DNA of 63,465 bases from JBJXHG01 sp046160865. GTDB taxonomy: Bacteria > Planctomycetota > UBA1135 > GCA-002686595. A program made the translations under genes and the position numbers. Numbering within the stretch: position 1 is the first letter of the stretch; the number at the start of each line of letters is the position of its first letter. Shown piece by piece: positions 24,651 to 34,500 of the stretch. The notes beneath the pieces were generated by a model. The model was not told the DNA's origin. It saw nothing but the letters and a program-made list of their open reading frames with translations, and searched no databases. The DNA lies in the NCBI GenBank assembly GCA_046160865.1, contig JBJXHG010000133.1, positions 1-63,465 on the forward strand, read 5' to 3'.

Positions 24651-26450
24651 ATGACGAACCAATTCGCCACACGAGAAGGTAGGAGCGGCCGACGGCTTCC
24701 GCGGATCGGGGCAGCGTTCCTCTTCGGCGCGCTCGCTCTGGCCGGTTGCGGCGGTGGAAGCGGCGGTTCGAGCGCCGTTCGGGTGACTTCCGTGAGCCCC
24801 AGCGTCGGACCGTTCACCGGAGGCCTGCTCGTGACTGTCAACGGGAGGGGCTTCGTGACTCCGGATCAGTCTCCGAACACGGTGACGATCGGAGGCGCTG
24901 CGTGCGCGAACGTCATCACCGTCGACGATGGCACTTTGACCTGCCAATCGCCGAGCGGGACGCCCGGCTTCCGCGCTGACGTCGTCGTCACGAACTCGCG
25001 TGGTACCGGTCGGCTGTCGCGAGGCTTCACGTACCTCACGCCCGCGGCGCCGAAGAGCGACTTGAACGGCGACGGCGTTGCCGACATCGTCGTGAGCGCG
25101 GCGCTCGACGACACGGCTGGGACCGACGCTGGCGCGGTGTTCGTGATCCTCGGCACGGATGCTCCCGGTGGAGTGCCGAATGCGACTCCGGCCAGTGCTC
25201 AGATCAGACTGTACGGGTACAAGGCCGGCGACAACTTCGGCGCGAGCGTGTGCACCGGCGACGTGAACGGCGACGGTCACGACGACCTCGTCGTCGGAGC
25301 GGATCGCTGCGACTCGGGGTCCGTCTCGGACTCGGGTAGCGCGTACGTGTTCTACGGGCCGCTCACGGGCCCGACGATTTCGGCCGCCGCCGCGGACGTC
25401 AAGCTCTGGGGTGAGACGACCGTCGCGGGCGATCGTTTTGGCGGGCGCGTCGAGTTGGGCGATGTGACGGGGGACGGAAAGGCCGACCTCGTCGTGTCCG
25501 CGGTGTGCCACGACGAAGCTGCCGGCACGGCCGGAGCGAAGGTCGACACGGGTTGCGTCTACGTGTTCCGCGGCGGAGCGCCGATCACCAGTGCCGTCGC
25601 GAACTCCGCGAGCGTCGAGATCTACGGCGAGCGGGCGAACGATCAGGCCGGTACGTCCGTGAGCACGGGCGATCTGAACGGTGACGGCCTCATGGACACG
25701 GTGGTCGGTGTGCCGCTATTCGACATCACGACGCCGGTGCTCGTTCAGAACACGGGTGGAGTGCACGTGTTCTTCGGGACGCCTGGCGTGGCGTCGCGCT
25801 CGATCAGCGATGCGGACGCGACGTTTCTCGGTCAAGCGTTCGACGATCAGTTCGGTAGCTCGGTCGCGATCGCGGACGTCAACAACGACGGCACGGTCGA
25901 TCTGATCGTCGGCGCCCCGAACCACGACACGAACGAAGTCAACGCCGGTCGCGTGTACGTGTTCTTCGGCGGAGCGGCGTTCGCCGGTAAGGGCGCGGAT
26001 CTCGCCGACGTGAAGTTGTCGGGGTTGCCCAACCAAGATGCGTTCGGTTCGTCACTGTGCGCGGCGGACGTGAATGGCGACGCGGTGTCGGACATCGTCA
26101 TCGGAGCGCCGATGGCCGACTACTTCAACGACCGGAACGGGCGAGCCTACGTGTTCCTCGGCGGCGCGAGCTTGACGGACGCTGTCGCTAGCCAAGCGGG
26201 CGTGATCTTCAACGGCGAGCCGGTGACGCTCGACATGTTCGGATCCACCGTCAGCGTCGCGGACGTCAACGACGACGGCTATGTCGACGTGCTCTCCGCG
26301 TCGACGCAGAACGGAGGCGGCGCCGGCCGCCTGTACATTTTCCGCGGCGATCGGCTTTCGCCGCAGAAGAACGCCTCGCAGGCCGACACGACCGTCTCGG
26401 GCAGCACGGCGAGCATGAAGCTCGGCACCGCGGTCGCTCACGGTCAGTGA
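24651..26450 (+). CDS. Lipoprotein with IPT/TIG domain and FG-GAP propeller
   Basis: The 599-residue protein starts with a lipoprotein signal (LFGALALAGCGGGSGG). An IPT/TIG Ig-like domain (~45-130, VTSVSPSVGPFTGGLLVTV) and about seven FG-GAP repeats (~135-590) follow. The repeats carry Asp-rich calcium loops such as DLNGDGVADIVV, DVNGDGHDDLVV and DVTGDGKADLVV, forming an integrin-alpha-like beta-propeller. Such proteins bind calcium and often act in adhesion or matrix assembly. It converges with the next FG-GAP lipoprotein gene over a strong hairpin at 26489-26522. Confidence 0.92.
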   Translation: MTNQFATREGRSGRRLPRIGAAFLFGALALAGCGGGSGGSSAVRVTSVSPSVGPFTGGLLVTVNGRGFVTPDQSPNTVTIGGAACANVITVDDGTLTCQSPSGTPGFRADVVVTNSRGTGRLSRGFTYLTPAAPKSDLNGDGVADIVVSAALDDTAGTDAGAVFVILGTDAPGGVPNATPASAQIRLYGYKAGDNFGASVCTGDVNGDGHDDLVVGADRCDSGSVSDSGSAYVFYGPLTGPTISAAAADVKLWGETTVAGDRFGGRVELGDVTGDGKADLVVSAVCHDEAAGTAGAKVDTGCVYVFRGGAPITSAVANSASVEIYGERANDQAGTSVSTGDLNGDGLMDTVVGVPLFDITTPVLVQNTGGVHVFFGTPGVASRSISDADATFLGQAFDDQFGSSVAIADVNNDGTVDLIVGAPNHDTNEVNAGRVYVFFGGAAFAGKGADLADVKLSGLPNQDAFGSSLCAADVNGDAVSDIVIGAPMADYFNDRNGRAYVFLGGASLTDAVASQAGVIFNGEPVTLDMFGSTVSVADVNDDGYVDVLSASTQNGGGAGRLYIFRGDRLSPQKNASQADTTVSGSTASMKLGTAVAHGQ

Positions 26451-26488
26451 TCAGCGTTCGCGATCCAACTCGCGCGCGCTCGAAAAGC

Positions 26489-26522
26489 GCGACGGCCGCG
26501 TCGGAGTCGACGCGGCCGTCGC
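26489..26522. terminator. Bidirectional hairpin terminator
   Basis: A perfect 15-bp stem, GCGACGGCCGCGTCG with its exact complement, closes a GAGT loop. It lies between convergent genes ending at 26450 and 26551. There is no long T-run, but its position and stability fit a shared terminator. Confidence 0.75.
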
Positions 26523-26550
26523 ATTCGAATGCGCGAAGTTCGAAGGCGCG

Positions 26551-27855
26551 TTACCAGATCTCCGCTTGATTCAGATACGCGGCGACACCACCTCCGGTCG
26601 GGAATTCCTTGTTAGCGGACCAAGCGATGGCGATATCCACCAAGCCGTCCGCGTTGATGTCACCGAGCGCGATGCGGCCTCGCTGCGGCAAGCAGCCCTG
26701 CAATCGGAATCCGCCTTCGCCGTCGCCCAAGTAGACACACACGCCGCTCTCGGTGCTCCACGTGATGAGGTCCATCTTCCCGTCGACGTTGAAGTCCGCG
26801 GCCTTGAGATCGTGGTAGCTGTCGTCACGGTTCAGACCGCGATCGATCTGCACCCAGGTGCCGTCGGTGGCTTTCCACTCGTACACGCCGATCGAGTTGC
26901 GCTTGCCGAGAGCGTGACCCGGGTCTGCGACGATGGCGACGGCGAGCTGCGGCTGCGGTGCGCCGGTGAAACGTTCCACAGCCACGCCGTAAACAGTGTT
27001 GCCAATCGAAGGCACCGGCAGGCCCGTCGAGATGTCTTCCCAACGCAGGGTGCCGTTGCCTCGACTCAAGAACGCCTTCGCGCCTTCGTTCGTACCTGCG
27101 AAGAGATCGTCCTTCCCGTCGCCGTCCAGGTCAGCGAGCTCCACGCATCGGCCCATCACGGTCAGATTCATCAACGACTTTTCCTCGAGGCGGCGCTGGA
27201 ACCCTCCGCGACCGTCCCCGGTCAGTACGCTGAGCCCGCCCTTGAAGTGGCCGACACCGAAGATGTCGGGGAACAAGTCGTCGTTGATCTTGCCGACGGC
27301 AATGTCGAGCAAGAGCACTGTGTTGTCGATCGGGAGTTCCGAACGGGTCCACTTCATGCGGCCATCGTTCAAGAAGACGCGGATTGCATCCGTGTGAGCG
27401 CTGACCAACAGGTCGATGTCGCCGTCGAAGTCAACGTCGGCCGCGCGCGCCGGGCCATAGCCCATGTCGCGGGACAGGCCGTCGTTGCGCAGCTGCCAAG
27501 GTCCGGACGTCGGCGACTCCCAGGCGCTGTACCCATCCTCTTCGCGATTTGCCGCGATGAGGTCGGCACGACCGTCCCCCGTGAAATCCTGGAGGAGCGG
27601 GTAGCCACGCCATGTCCCGCTAGTGGGGAGCCCTTCCGAAAAGTCCTTGAAGGGGATGGTGGGCAGGCCCGATCGTGGAGCGGTGGAGGGCTCCTCTCGC
27701 TGCGTGAACAAGTTGATGGGATCCTGCACCACAGGAGGCGGCGTTGGCTTGCTCGCCGGAGTCGCGACCGCGGGGACCGACTCCTTCGAGCAACCGCCCA
27801 GCAGGATGCTTGCGACGACCGACGTCAGGAGCGGGGTAGTTGAGATCGGCTTCAT
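26551..27855 (-). CDS. FG-GAP/VCBS repeat lipoprotein
   Basis: The 434-residue protein begins at the ATG at 27855 with a lipobox (SVVASILLGGCSKE) and a Pro/Thr-rich linker. It then has FG-GAP/VCBS-type repeats with calcium loops: DFTGDGRADLIA, DVDFDGDIDLLV, DLDGDGKDDLFA, DFNVDGKMDLIT and DINADGLVDIAI. This predicts a six- or seven-blade propeller outside the cytoplasm. The frame stays open upstream to 28338, but that part has no signal and unusual composition, so I rejected it. It faces the other FG-GAP lipoprotein gene and diverges from a PGSLL gene. Confidence 0.87.
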   Translation of the reverse strand: MKPISTTPLLTSVVASILLGGCSKESVPAVATPASKPTPPPVVQDPINLFTQREEPSTAPRSGLPTIPFKDFSEGLPTSGTWRGYPLLQDFTGDGRADLIAANREEDGYSAWESPTSGPWQLRNDGLSRDMGYGPARAADVDFDGDIDLLVSAHTDAIRVFLNDGRMKWTRSELPIDNTVLLLDIAVGKINDDLFPDIFGVGHFKGGLSVLTGDGRGGFQRRLEEKSLMNLTVMGRCVELADLDGDGKDDLFAGTNEGAKAFLSRGNGTLRWEDISTGLPVPSIGNTVYGVAVERFTGAPQPQLAVAIVADPGHALGKRNSIGVYEWKATDGTWVQIDRGLNRDDSYHDLKAADFNVDGKMDLITWSTESGVCVYLGDGEGGFRLQGCLPQRGRIALGDINADGLVDIAIAWSANKEFPTGGGVAAYLNQAEIW

Positions 27856-28364
27856 GGCCGCGAGGCTACGGGCGCTGGCTGTGGACATCGGTAGATCAAT
27901 TTCGTTTTTCGCCGCCGGGGTCGGATGGAGGTATATTTGGGGGAGTTCGCCCGGGGCGCATGGCAACGCCACGTCCTTCGGTGCTTCTGTCGTGTCCCTC
28001 CCTAGGAAATCGGCAGAAGAAGCCACAGACCCAAGGCACCCCCTTGCGTCCCCGGATCGTACTGGTTCAAATGCGTATTCCTGCAATGGATGCGGAATCC
28101 AGGATGGCGTGGGCCTCCCGAAACCTCGATGGCTCTCCCGTGAGGGGGAGTTCCGGAGATTTCTCTTGCGGCAGACTCGGAAGTGATGATATGCATCTTC
28201 CTTGCGAAGCGCGCCGGAGGAGCGGAAGCCTGAGTCCATCAGGAATCGGCCTTCTGGACCCGCGAGTTGCGAATCCACCTTTTGTGCCTCGGTTTGGTCG
28301 CTCTGGACCATCCGAAAGAAAAGTGACCTAGGCTTCAACTTCTTCCTAACACTGAGAAAGCATC
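27856..28364. other. Divergent intergenic region, no gene seen
   Basis: These 509 bases lie between the divergent FG-GAP lipoprotein and a PGSLL gene and look less GC-rich than their flanks. I see AT-rich patches (GTTTTTCGCC near 27906, GGTATATTTGGG near 27932) but no confident promoter pair, riboswitch or small gene. Confidence 0.5.
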
Positions 28365-29456
28365 ATGAGACTCAACAAGTTCGTCCTTTCGGGTTTCACC
28401 GCCCTGGCCGGCCTGGGATTCGGATCCGAGGCGATGGCCAACGGTCGGAACCCGGGCAGCCTCCTCATCTATCCCGAGTTCGATAACCGTCAAGCCGCGC
28501 TGACGCTGGTGACGGTCACGAACACGAACGAAGACACGTCGTTCTTCGGTTCGACCAGCATCTTCAACGGAACGGTCCGTGTGCACTTCATCTACGTCGC
28601 ACGCGTCGGTCTCGATCACCAATACATCGAGTGCACCGAGTTCGACCGCACCGAGACGCTCACGCCGAACGACACGTTCTCCGCGCTGACCAGCTTCCAC
28701 AACCCGGGCTACGAGCAGGGCTACCTGTACGTCTACGCCCAAGGCGCGTACGGCGCGAACATCGGCAAGCCGATCACCCACAACTGGCTGATCGGAAACC
28801 TGCTCGCGATCAAGGGCTTCGAAGCCCTCGACTACTCGCTGAACCCGGTCGTGTTCAAGGGTCTGTCGGCGGCTGGCGCGCTGACCGACGCTGACGGCGA
28901 CGGCAACCGCGACCTCAACGGCACGACCGAATACGAAGGCGTTCCGGATCAGATCCTGATCCCGCGCTTCCTCGGTTCGCCGAACCAGGCCAACGCGGTT
29001 CCGAGCCAGTTCTCGAGCGAGATGATCCTCATCGCGTTGTCCGGCGGTACCGCGTTCAACACGCGCGCGAACTTCTGGATCTACAACGACAACGAAGAAG
29101 CCTTCTCGGCGAACTTCATCTTCCGTTGCTGGGCTCGCGTGAACGTGCTGCAGATCAGCAACGCGTTCCTCAACTCCTTCCTCGCGAACCAAACGAACGA
29201 CAACCCGAACGAAATCTTCGGTGCGCCGTCTCGCGAGTCGGGTTGGGTGCGCGTGTACGGTGGCAGCCAGAGCAGCGGTGCTGAGTCGATCACCGACGCG
29301 GCGATCTACGCCGTGTTGATCGAGAAGCTCGGCTACAGCTACTCGGCCGCGGATCTGCCCTTCGAGACCGCGAACACGCAAAGCAATGGCTCGCTGCTCC
29401 CGACCGGTCCGTTCGGCGACGGCGACCCGGACGCGGTCAACTTCGACCAGCAGTGA
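28365..29456 (+). CDS. Free-standing PGSLL-family secreted protein
   Basis: The 363-residue protein has a signal peptide (FTALAGLGFGSEAMA) and consists otherwise of one PGSLL domain starting right after cleavage (NGRNPGSLLIYPEFDNR). Shared motifs follow in order: LTLVTVTNTN, CTEFDRTETLTP, GYLYVYAQG, LDYSLNPVVFKG, DGDGNRDLNG, ILIPRFLG, IYNDNEEAFSANFIFRCW, QISNAFLNSFL, ESGWVRV, and the end NGSLLPTGPFGDG. The Asp/Glu-rich loops may bind calcium. Codon use seems less extreme in GC than in neighbouring genes. A clear terminator follows at 29504-29535. Function unknown. Confidence 0.85.
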   Translation: MRLNKFVLSGFTALAGLGFGSEAMANGRNPGSLLIYPEFDNRQAALTLVTVTNTNEDTSFFGSTSIFNGTVRVHFIYVARVGLDHQYIECTEFDRTETLTPNDTFSALTSFHNPGYEQGYLYVYAQGAYGANIGKPITHNWLIGNLLAIKGFEALDYSLNPVVFKGLSAAGALTDADGDGNRDLNGTTEYEGVPDQILIPRFLGSPNQANAVPSQFSSEMILIALSGGTAFNTRANFWIYNDNEEAFSANFIFRCWARVNVLQISNAFLNSFLANQTNDNPNEIFGAPSRESGWVRVYGGSQSSGAESITDAAIYAVLIEKLGYSYSAADLPFETANTQSNGSLLPTGPFGDGDPDAVNFDQQ

Positions 29457-29503
29457 TCGTCTGATGCTCAGTCCGACCCGATCGCATCGGGCCGGATAAG
29501 CTA

Positions 29504-29535
29504 AAGGGCCGGGAGGTATCAACCTCTCGGCCCTT
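29504..29535 (+). terminator. Rho-independent terminator after the PGSLL gene
   Basis: AAGGGCCGGGAGGT (29504-29517) pairs with ACCTCTCGGCCCTT (29522-29535): 14 pairs with one G-U, loop ATCA. It is followed by CTTCCG and lies 48 bases after the stop. Confidence 0.8.
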
Positions 29536-29579
29536 CTTCCGTATCGGGCTCTGCACCGCGCGCAAGCACGACTCCAACC

Positions 29580-30182
29580 ATGAGACTCACCTCAAGCCTT
29601 CACCTCATCGTTCTCACCGCCGCGTTCGCTGCCTGCAATCAGGGCGGCGCGGAAGTCAGCACCACTGCCCAACCCGCGCTCGAAGTTCAGAAGCCGAGCC
29701 CGACGGCCGAGCGGCTCCTCGAGCGCTCGAAATCACGTTGGGACGTGATCGTCCGCAAGGACTGGATCGCCGCTTACGACTACCTCTCCCCCGAACAGCG
29801 CAAGGACCTCTCGCTGCAAGACTTCCTGCGTGACAAGAGCAACCACCTCTACGCGAACCCTCGCATGGAGACGGTGCTGAAGCTCGACGGCGAGAACGGC
29901 TACCTGCGCGGCTCCGTGCTGTGGACTCCGCAGCATCCCCAGCTCACCAAGGCGGTGGTCCCGCCCGGTCAGACGCTGACGCAGGAACTCCAGATGGTCG
30001 AGACCTGGCGATGGGCTGACGGCGACTGGCAATACGTCAGCGCCGACCGCGATTACGAGTTCCTAGAAAAGCACCCGGACCTGCTCAAGGACCCGAAGTC
30101 GGTCGCACCCGCCGACACGGCACCCAAGGGCGCGGCGCACCCCTCGCCCCTCGAGTCCGAGCCCAAGGCGGCGGCGAAGTAG
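29580..30182 (+). CDS. Small lipoprotein of unknown function
   Basis: The 200-residue product starts with a lipoprotein signal (LIVLTAAFAACNQGG). A globular ~45-165 region follows with RWDVIVRKDWIAAYDYLSPE and TWRWADGDWQYVSADRDYEF. This resembles NTF2-like domains of the kind that start with a helix and end with W-x-DGxW strands, but I cannot name a family. The tail is Pro/Ala/Lys-rich. It is flanked by a terminator upstream and an AT-rich hairpin downstream, so it appears to be its own unit between two PGSLL genes. Confidence 0.75.
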   Translation: MRLTSSLHLIVLTAAFAACNQGGAEVSTTAQPALEVQKPSPTAERLLERSKSRWDVIVRKDWIAAYDYLSPEQRKDLSLQDFLRDKSNHLYANPRMETVLKLDGENGYLRGSVLWTPQHPQLTKAVVPPGQTLTQELQMVETWRWADGDWQYVSADRDYEFLEKHPDLLKDPKSVAPADTAPKGAAHPSPLESEPKAAAK

Positions 30183-30490
30183 CTGCGCAATGGTTGGGTT
30201 GCGCGGTGCGGGCGCCGGGGGTGGTTAACCAATTTGCTTTTTGGCAGTCCGCAAAGCAATTTTCTACTTCCCAAAAACAGGACGAAGCCTCAGGATGGCG
30301 ATCCTGAATGCGTCTTCCTGTCGTGTAGCGCGACGAAGAGGCTCCTGGCGGTGCTGAGCGGCTGAGGCTGCCCACGGGTCCGGATCGCTTCTCGCGAACC
30401 TGAGGACTTCAGCTGTTACCCCGTCGGAGGGACGGGGACAGCGAAGACCGGGAGTAGGCAACGGCGGGGCGCATTCGCAAGGAGGATTTC
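30183..30490. other. Intergenic leader region rich in hairpins
   Basis: Bases 30183-30490 hold no gene. An AT-rich imperfect hairpin at ~30230-30277 (TGCTTT with AAAGCA, then ATTTTCT) may end the lipoprotein gene. A short hairpin at 30291-30306 (CAGGAT/ATCCTG) and a strong one at 30412-30442 lie in what is probably the leader of the next gene. Confidence 0.55.
30412..30442 (+). promoter_or_regulatory. Strong hairpin in the leader of a PGSLL gene
   Basis: GCTGT-TA-CCCCGTC (30412-30425) pairs with GACGGGG-ACAGC (30431-30442), 12 pairs with a two-base TA bulge and a GGAGG loop. It lies ~37 bases before a very strong AAGGAGG ribosome site at 30479-30485. Because the loop is itself Shine-Dalgarno-like, a regulatory role is plausible but unproven. 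Confidence 0.4.
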
Positions 30491-31489
30491 ATGCGTCTGC
30501 GCCGCATCGCCGGTCTGGGCGTCGTCGCCGTGGTCGTTCTGGCATCTCGCGCCGGAGCCAACGGTCAAACCCCGGGCAGCTTGCTCGTGTATCCGGAGTT
30601 CGATCACACGGCCGGCCGGAGCACACTGCTCTCGGTCACCAATACGAACTCTGAAGCCGACTCCGGCCCCGTCCGCGTCGAGTTCGTCTACATCAACGGC
30701 GATCCGGCGCCGAGCGCGTTGTGCACCGAGTTCAACGCGACGGTCACGCTCACGCCGAGCGACACGATCGCGATCTTCACCGGCGCGCAGAACCCGAACC
30801 CGCAACGCGGATATGTCTACGCATTCGCGAAGGACAACTTCGGCCGCGCGATCTCGTTCAACTGGTTGATCGGCGATGAGCTCGTGCTCGATGCGTTCAG
30901 CGCGTTCCAGTATTCGATCAACGCCGTCGTGTTCCGGGCGGTGGCGCCCGAACGCGCGCTCACGGATGTCGACGCCGGCGGATCGGGCGACGGAATCCGT
31001 GATCTCGACGGGGTCGAGTACGAGATGGCGCCGTCGAAGATCCTGATCCCGCGCTTCACGGGACAGTCCGCCCTGTATCAGAGCGAACTCGTCTTGATCG
31101 CGCTGACCGGCGGCTCCGCGTTCACGACGCGGCTCGACTTCCTCGTCTACAACGACAACGAGGAAGCGTTCTCGAAGACGCATCTCTTCCGCTGCTGGCA
31201 GAAGATCTCGCTGTCGACGCTGTCGCCGTTGTTCGCCCAGACGTTCTTGGCGCAACAGACGAACGACAACCCGCAAGAGATCGTCGGCGCGCCTTCGATC
31301 GAGTCCGGCTGGATCGAGATCGACGGCGGCATCGCGTTCTCGACGGCGGCGAGCGTCGTCAATCCCGCGTTCCTCGCGGTACTCGTCGAGCGCACGAACG
31401 CGCTTTCCGGCGCCGAACTCTCGTTCGAGCTCGGCAAGCAAGACAACGGCGACCTCGTCCTCGAAGGCGTCGCGCTCGACGCCAACTAG
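30491..31489 (+). CDS. Free-standing PGSLL-family secreted protein
   Basis: The 332-residue protein has a signal peptide (GLGVVAVVVLASRAGA) and a single PGSLL domain beginning NGQTPGSLLVYPEFDHT. Motifs run in the same order as in the gene at 28365: VEFVYINGD, CTEFNATVTLTP, GYVYAFAKD, INAVVFRAV, DGIRDLDGVEYE, ILIPRFTG, YNDNEEAFSKTHLFRCW, ESGWIEI and AVLVER. The end differs (NGDLVLEGVALDAN instead of the LLPTG/FGD ending). An ideal AAGGAGG sits six bases before the ATG. Function unknown. The next gene is a large fusion carrying the same domain. Confidence 0.84.
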   Translation: MRLRRIAGLGVVAVVVLASRAGANGQTPGSLLVYPEFDHTAGRSTLLSVTNTNSEADSGPVRVEFVYINGDPAPSALCTEFNATVTLTPSDTIAIFTGAQNPNPQRGYVYAFAKDNFGRAISFNWLIGDELVLDAFSAFQYSINAVVFRAVAPERALTDVDAGGSGDGIRDLDGVEYEMAPSKILIPRFTGQSALYQSELVLIALTGGSAFTTRLDFLVYNDNEEAFSKTHLFRCWQKISLSTLSPLFAQTFLAQQTNDNPQEIVGAPSIESGWIEIDGGIAFSTAASVVNPAFLAVLVERTNALSGAELSFELGKQDNGDLVLEGVALDAN

Positions 31490-31577
31490 TCCGCCCCGTG
31501 GTGGCACGGACGGCCGAACCGTCCACGCTCGCCGCGGCATTTGCCATCGCACCCTGCGCTTCACCGTGAGTCCCACC

Positions 31578-34500
31578 ATGCTGCAGTTCCTTCGACACAC
31601 TCGCCTCCCGCTGCTCGCGACGAGCATCACCGCCCTCGCTTCCCTTGCGCGCGCACAGGCTCCGCTCGAGCAATGTCACCCGCAGACCGTTCCGCTCCAA
31701 TCCACGGCGTGGAACGCAGACCTGTCGTTCCCGAGATTCGACCCGGCGCTCGGCGTACTGGTCGGTGTGCGTTTCGACTTGGATGCGCGCATCGAGGGTT
31801 CGGCTGCGTTCGAGAGCACGAGCAGTCGTCCGACGCAGATCTCGCTGAACTTCTCCGGTCGCGTGCGCGTGAGCCGTCCCGGTGGGGGAAGCACGATCCT
31901 CGAGGCGAGTCCCGTCACGAACTTCGTCGATCCGGCGACGGCGTTCGACGGATCGATCGACTTCCGCGGGACGTCCGGCGTGACGCACGCCGGCATCGTC
32001 GCGCAGCAATCCGTCACGCACACGTCGCCGCGGCCGGTCACCGATCTCCCGCTGTTCACCGGTGCGCCCGGCAATCCGGGCTCGATCGTGTTGCCCGTGA
32101 CCGCGGTCGGCACGTCGACGGCGACGGGACCGGGCAACGTGATCTTCCAGTTCATCCAGAAGGCGTCGGCCGTCGTGGAGGTCTGCTACCTCTACTTCCC
32201 GGACTGCAACGGCAACGGTATCGCGGATCACATCGACATCGAGAACGGTGCGCCGGATGTGTACACCGGCGGCGCGTCGCCAACCTGCACGCCGAACGGA
32301 GTACCGGATAGCTGCGAGCCGGTGCCGGACTGCGACGCGGACGGCACGCCCGACGCGTGCGAGATTCAAGCTGGCGCGACCGACACGTACGGTACGAACC
32401 CGAACGTCTGCACTCCGAACGGAGTGCCCGACAGCTGCGAGCCGGCGAACGATTGCGACGGCGACGGTGCTCCTGACTTCTGCGAAATCCAGGGCGGTGC
32501 CGCGGACAAGTACGGCACGAATCCGAACGTGTGCACTCCGAACGGCGTGCCCGACAGTTGCGAGCCGGCGAACGATTGCGACGGTGACGGCACGCCGGAC
32601 TTCTGCGAAATCCAAGGCGGTGCGGCGGACAACTACGGCACGAGCCCGAACGTTTGCGCGCCGAACGGCGTGCCCGACAGCTGCGAGCCGGCGAACGATT
32701 GCGACGGTGACGGCACGCCGGACTTCTGCGAAATCCAGGGCGGTGCAACCGACACGTACGGCCTCAATCCGCGCGTCTGCGTTCCCAACGGAATCCCCGA
32801 CGGTTGCGAGCCCGCGCCCGATTGCGATGGCGACGGCTCACCCGACTTCTGCGAGATCCAAGGCGGCGCCGCGGACAACTACGGATTGAATCCGCGCACG
32901 TGCGTTCCGAACGGCATCCCGGACAGCTGCGAGCCCGCGCCCGATTGCGACGGCGACGGCACGCCCGACTTCTGCGAGATCCAAGGCGGCGCCGCGGACA
33001 ACTACGGCACGAGCCCGAACGTGTGCACGCCGAACGGAGTGCCCGACAGCTGCGAGCCGGCGAACGATTGCGACGGCGACGGTGCTCCTGACTTCTGCGA
33101 GATCCAAGGCGGTGCCGCGGACAATTACGGCACGAATCCGAACGTGTGCACTCCGAACGGAGTGCCCGACAGTTGCGAGCCGGCGAACGATTGCGACGGC
33201 GACGGCGTGCCGGACTTCTGCGAGATCCAAGGCGGCGCGGCGGACAGCTACGGCATGAATCCGCGCGTGTGCACGCCGAACGGAATTCCGGACAGCTGCG
33301 AGCCCGCGCCCGATTGCGACGGCGACGGCACGCCGGACTTCTGCGAGGTCCAAGGCGGTGCCGCGGACAGCTACGGCACGAATCCGAACGTGTGCACGCC
33401 GAACGGCATCCCGGACAGCTGCGAGCCGGCGAACGATTGCGACAGCGACGGCACGCCCGACTTCTGCGAGATCCAAGGCGGAGCGAGCGACACGTACGGC
33501 ACCAGTCCGCGCAGCTGCGCACCGGACGGAATTCCGGACAGCTGCCAGCCCGCTGCGGATTGCGACAGCGACGGCACTCCGAACTTCTGTGAGATCCTTG
33601 GCGGTGCCGCGGACAACTACGGCCTGAATCCGAACGTGTGCACGCCGAACGGAGTGCCCGACAGCTGCGAGCCGGCGAACGATTGCGACGGCGACGGCAC
33701 TCCGGACTTCTGCGAGATCCAAGGTGGCGCGGCCGACAACTACGGCCTCAACCCGCCGAGCTGCACTCCGAACGGTGTGCCCGATGTGTGCGAGCCCGCG
33801 CCGGACTGCGACGGCGACGGCATTCCGGATGCGTGCGAGATCCTCGCTGGCGCGGCCGACAACTACAGCCTCGATCCGCCGAGCTGCACTCCGAACGGCG
33901 TGCCCGACGTGTGCGAGCCCGCACCGGACTGCGACGGCGACGGCATTCCGGATGCGTGCGAGATCCTCGGTGGTGCGGCCGACAACTACGGCCTGAATCC
34001 GCCGAGCTGCAATCGCAACGGCGTGCCCGACGTGTGCGAGCCGGCGCCGGACTGCGACGGCGACGGTGAGCCGGACGGTTGCGAGATCTTCCACGGCGCG
34101 CGCGACACGTACGGCACGAATCCGAACGTCTGCACGCCCAACGGAGTCCCGGACAGTTGCGAGCCGGCGTCCGATTGCGACGGCGACCTCGTGCCGGACT
34201 TCTGCGAAGTGCAAGGCGGTGCGCCGGACGAGTACGGCACGAGCCCGAACGTCTGCAGGCCGAACGGTGTGCCCGATTCGTGCGAGCCGGCGGCCGACTG
34301 CGACGACGACGGCACGCCCGACTTCTGCGAGATCCAAGGCGGCGCGCCGGACGTCTACGGCACGAGCCCGAACGTGTGCATTCCGAACGGCGTGCCCGAC
34401 AGCTGCGAGCCGGCGAACGACTGCGACAGCGACGGCGCGCCGGACTTCTGCGAGCTCCAAGGCGGAGCGAGCGACACCTACGGTCTCAATCCGCCTTCGT

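Noticed and set aside
27856..28338. N-terminal extension of the FG-GAP lipoprotein to 28338
   Set aside because: The open frame upstream of 27855 lacks a signal peptide and has unusual composition, while the ATG at 27855 gives a perfect lipoprotein signal.
30183..30490. Cyclic di-GMP (GEMM) or other known riboswitch
   Set aside because: Hairpins are present, but the conserved GEMM bases and two-stem layout are not found, nor those of other common classes I can recall.
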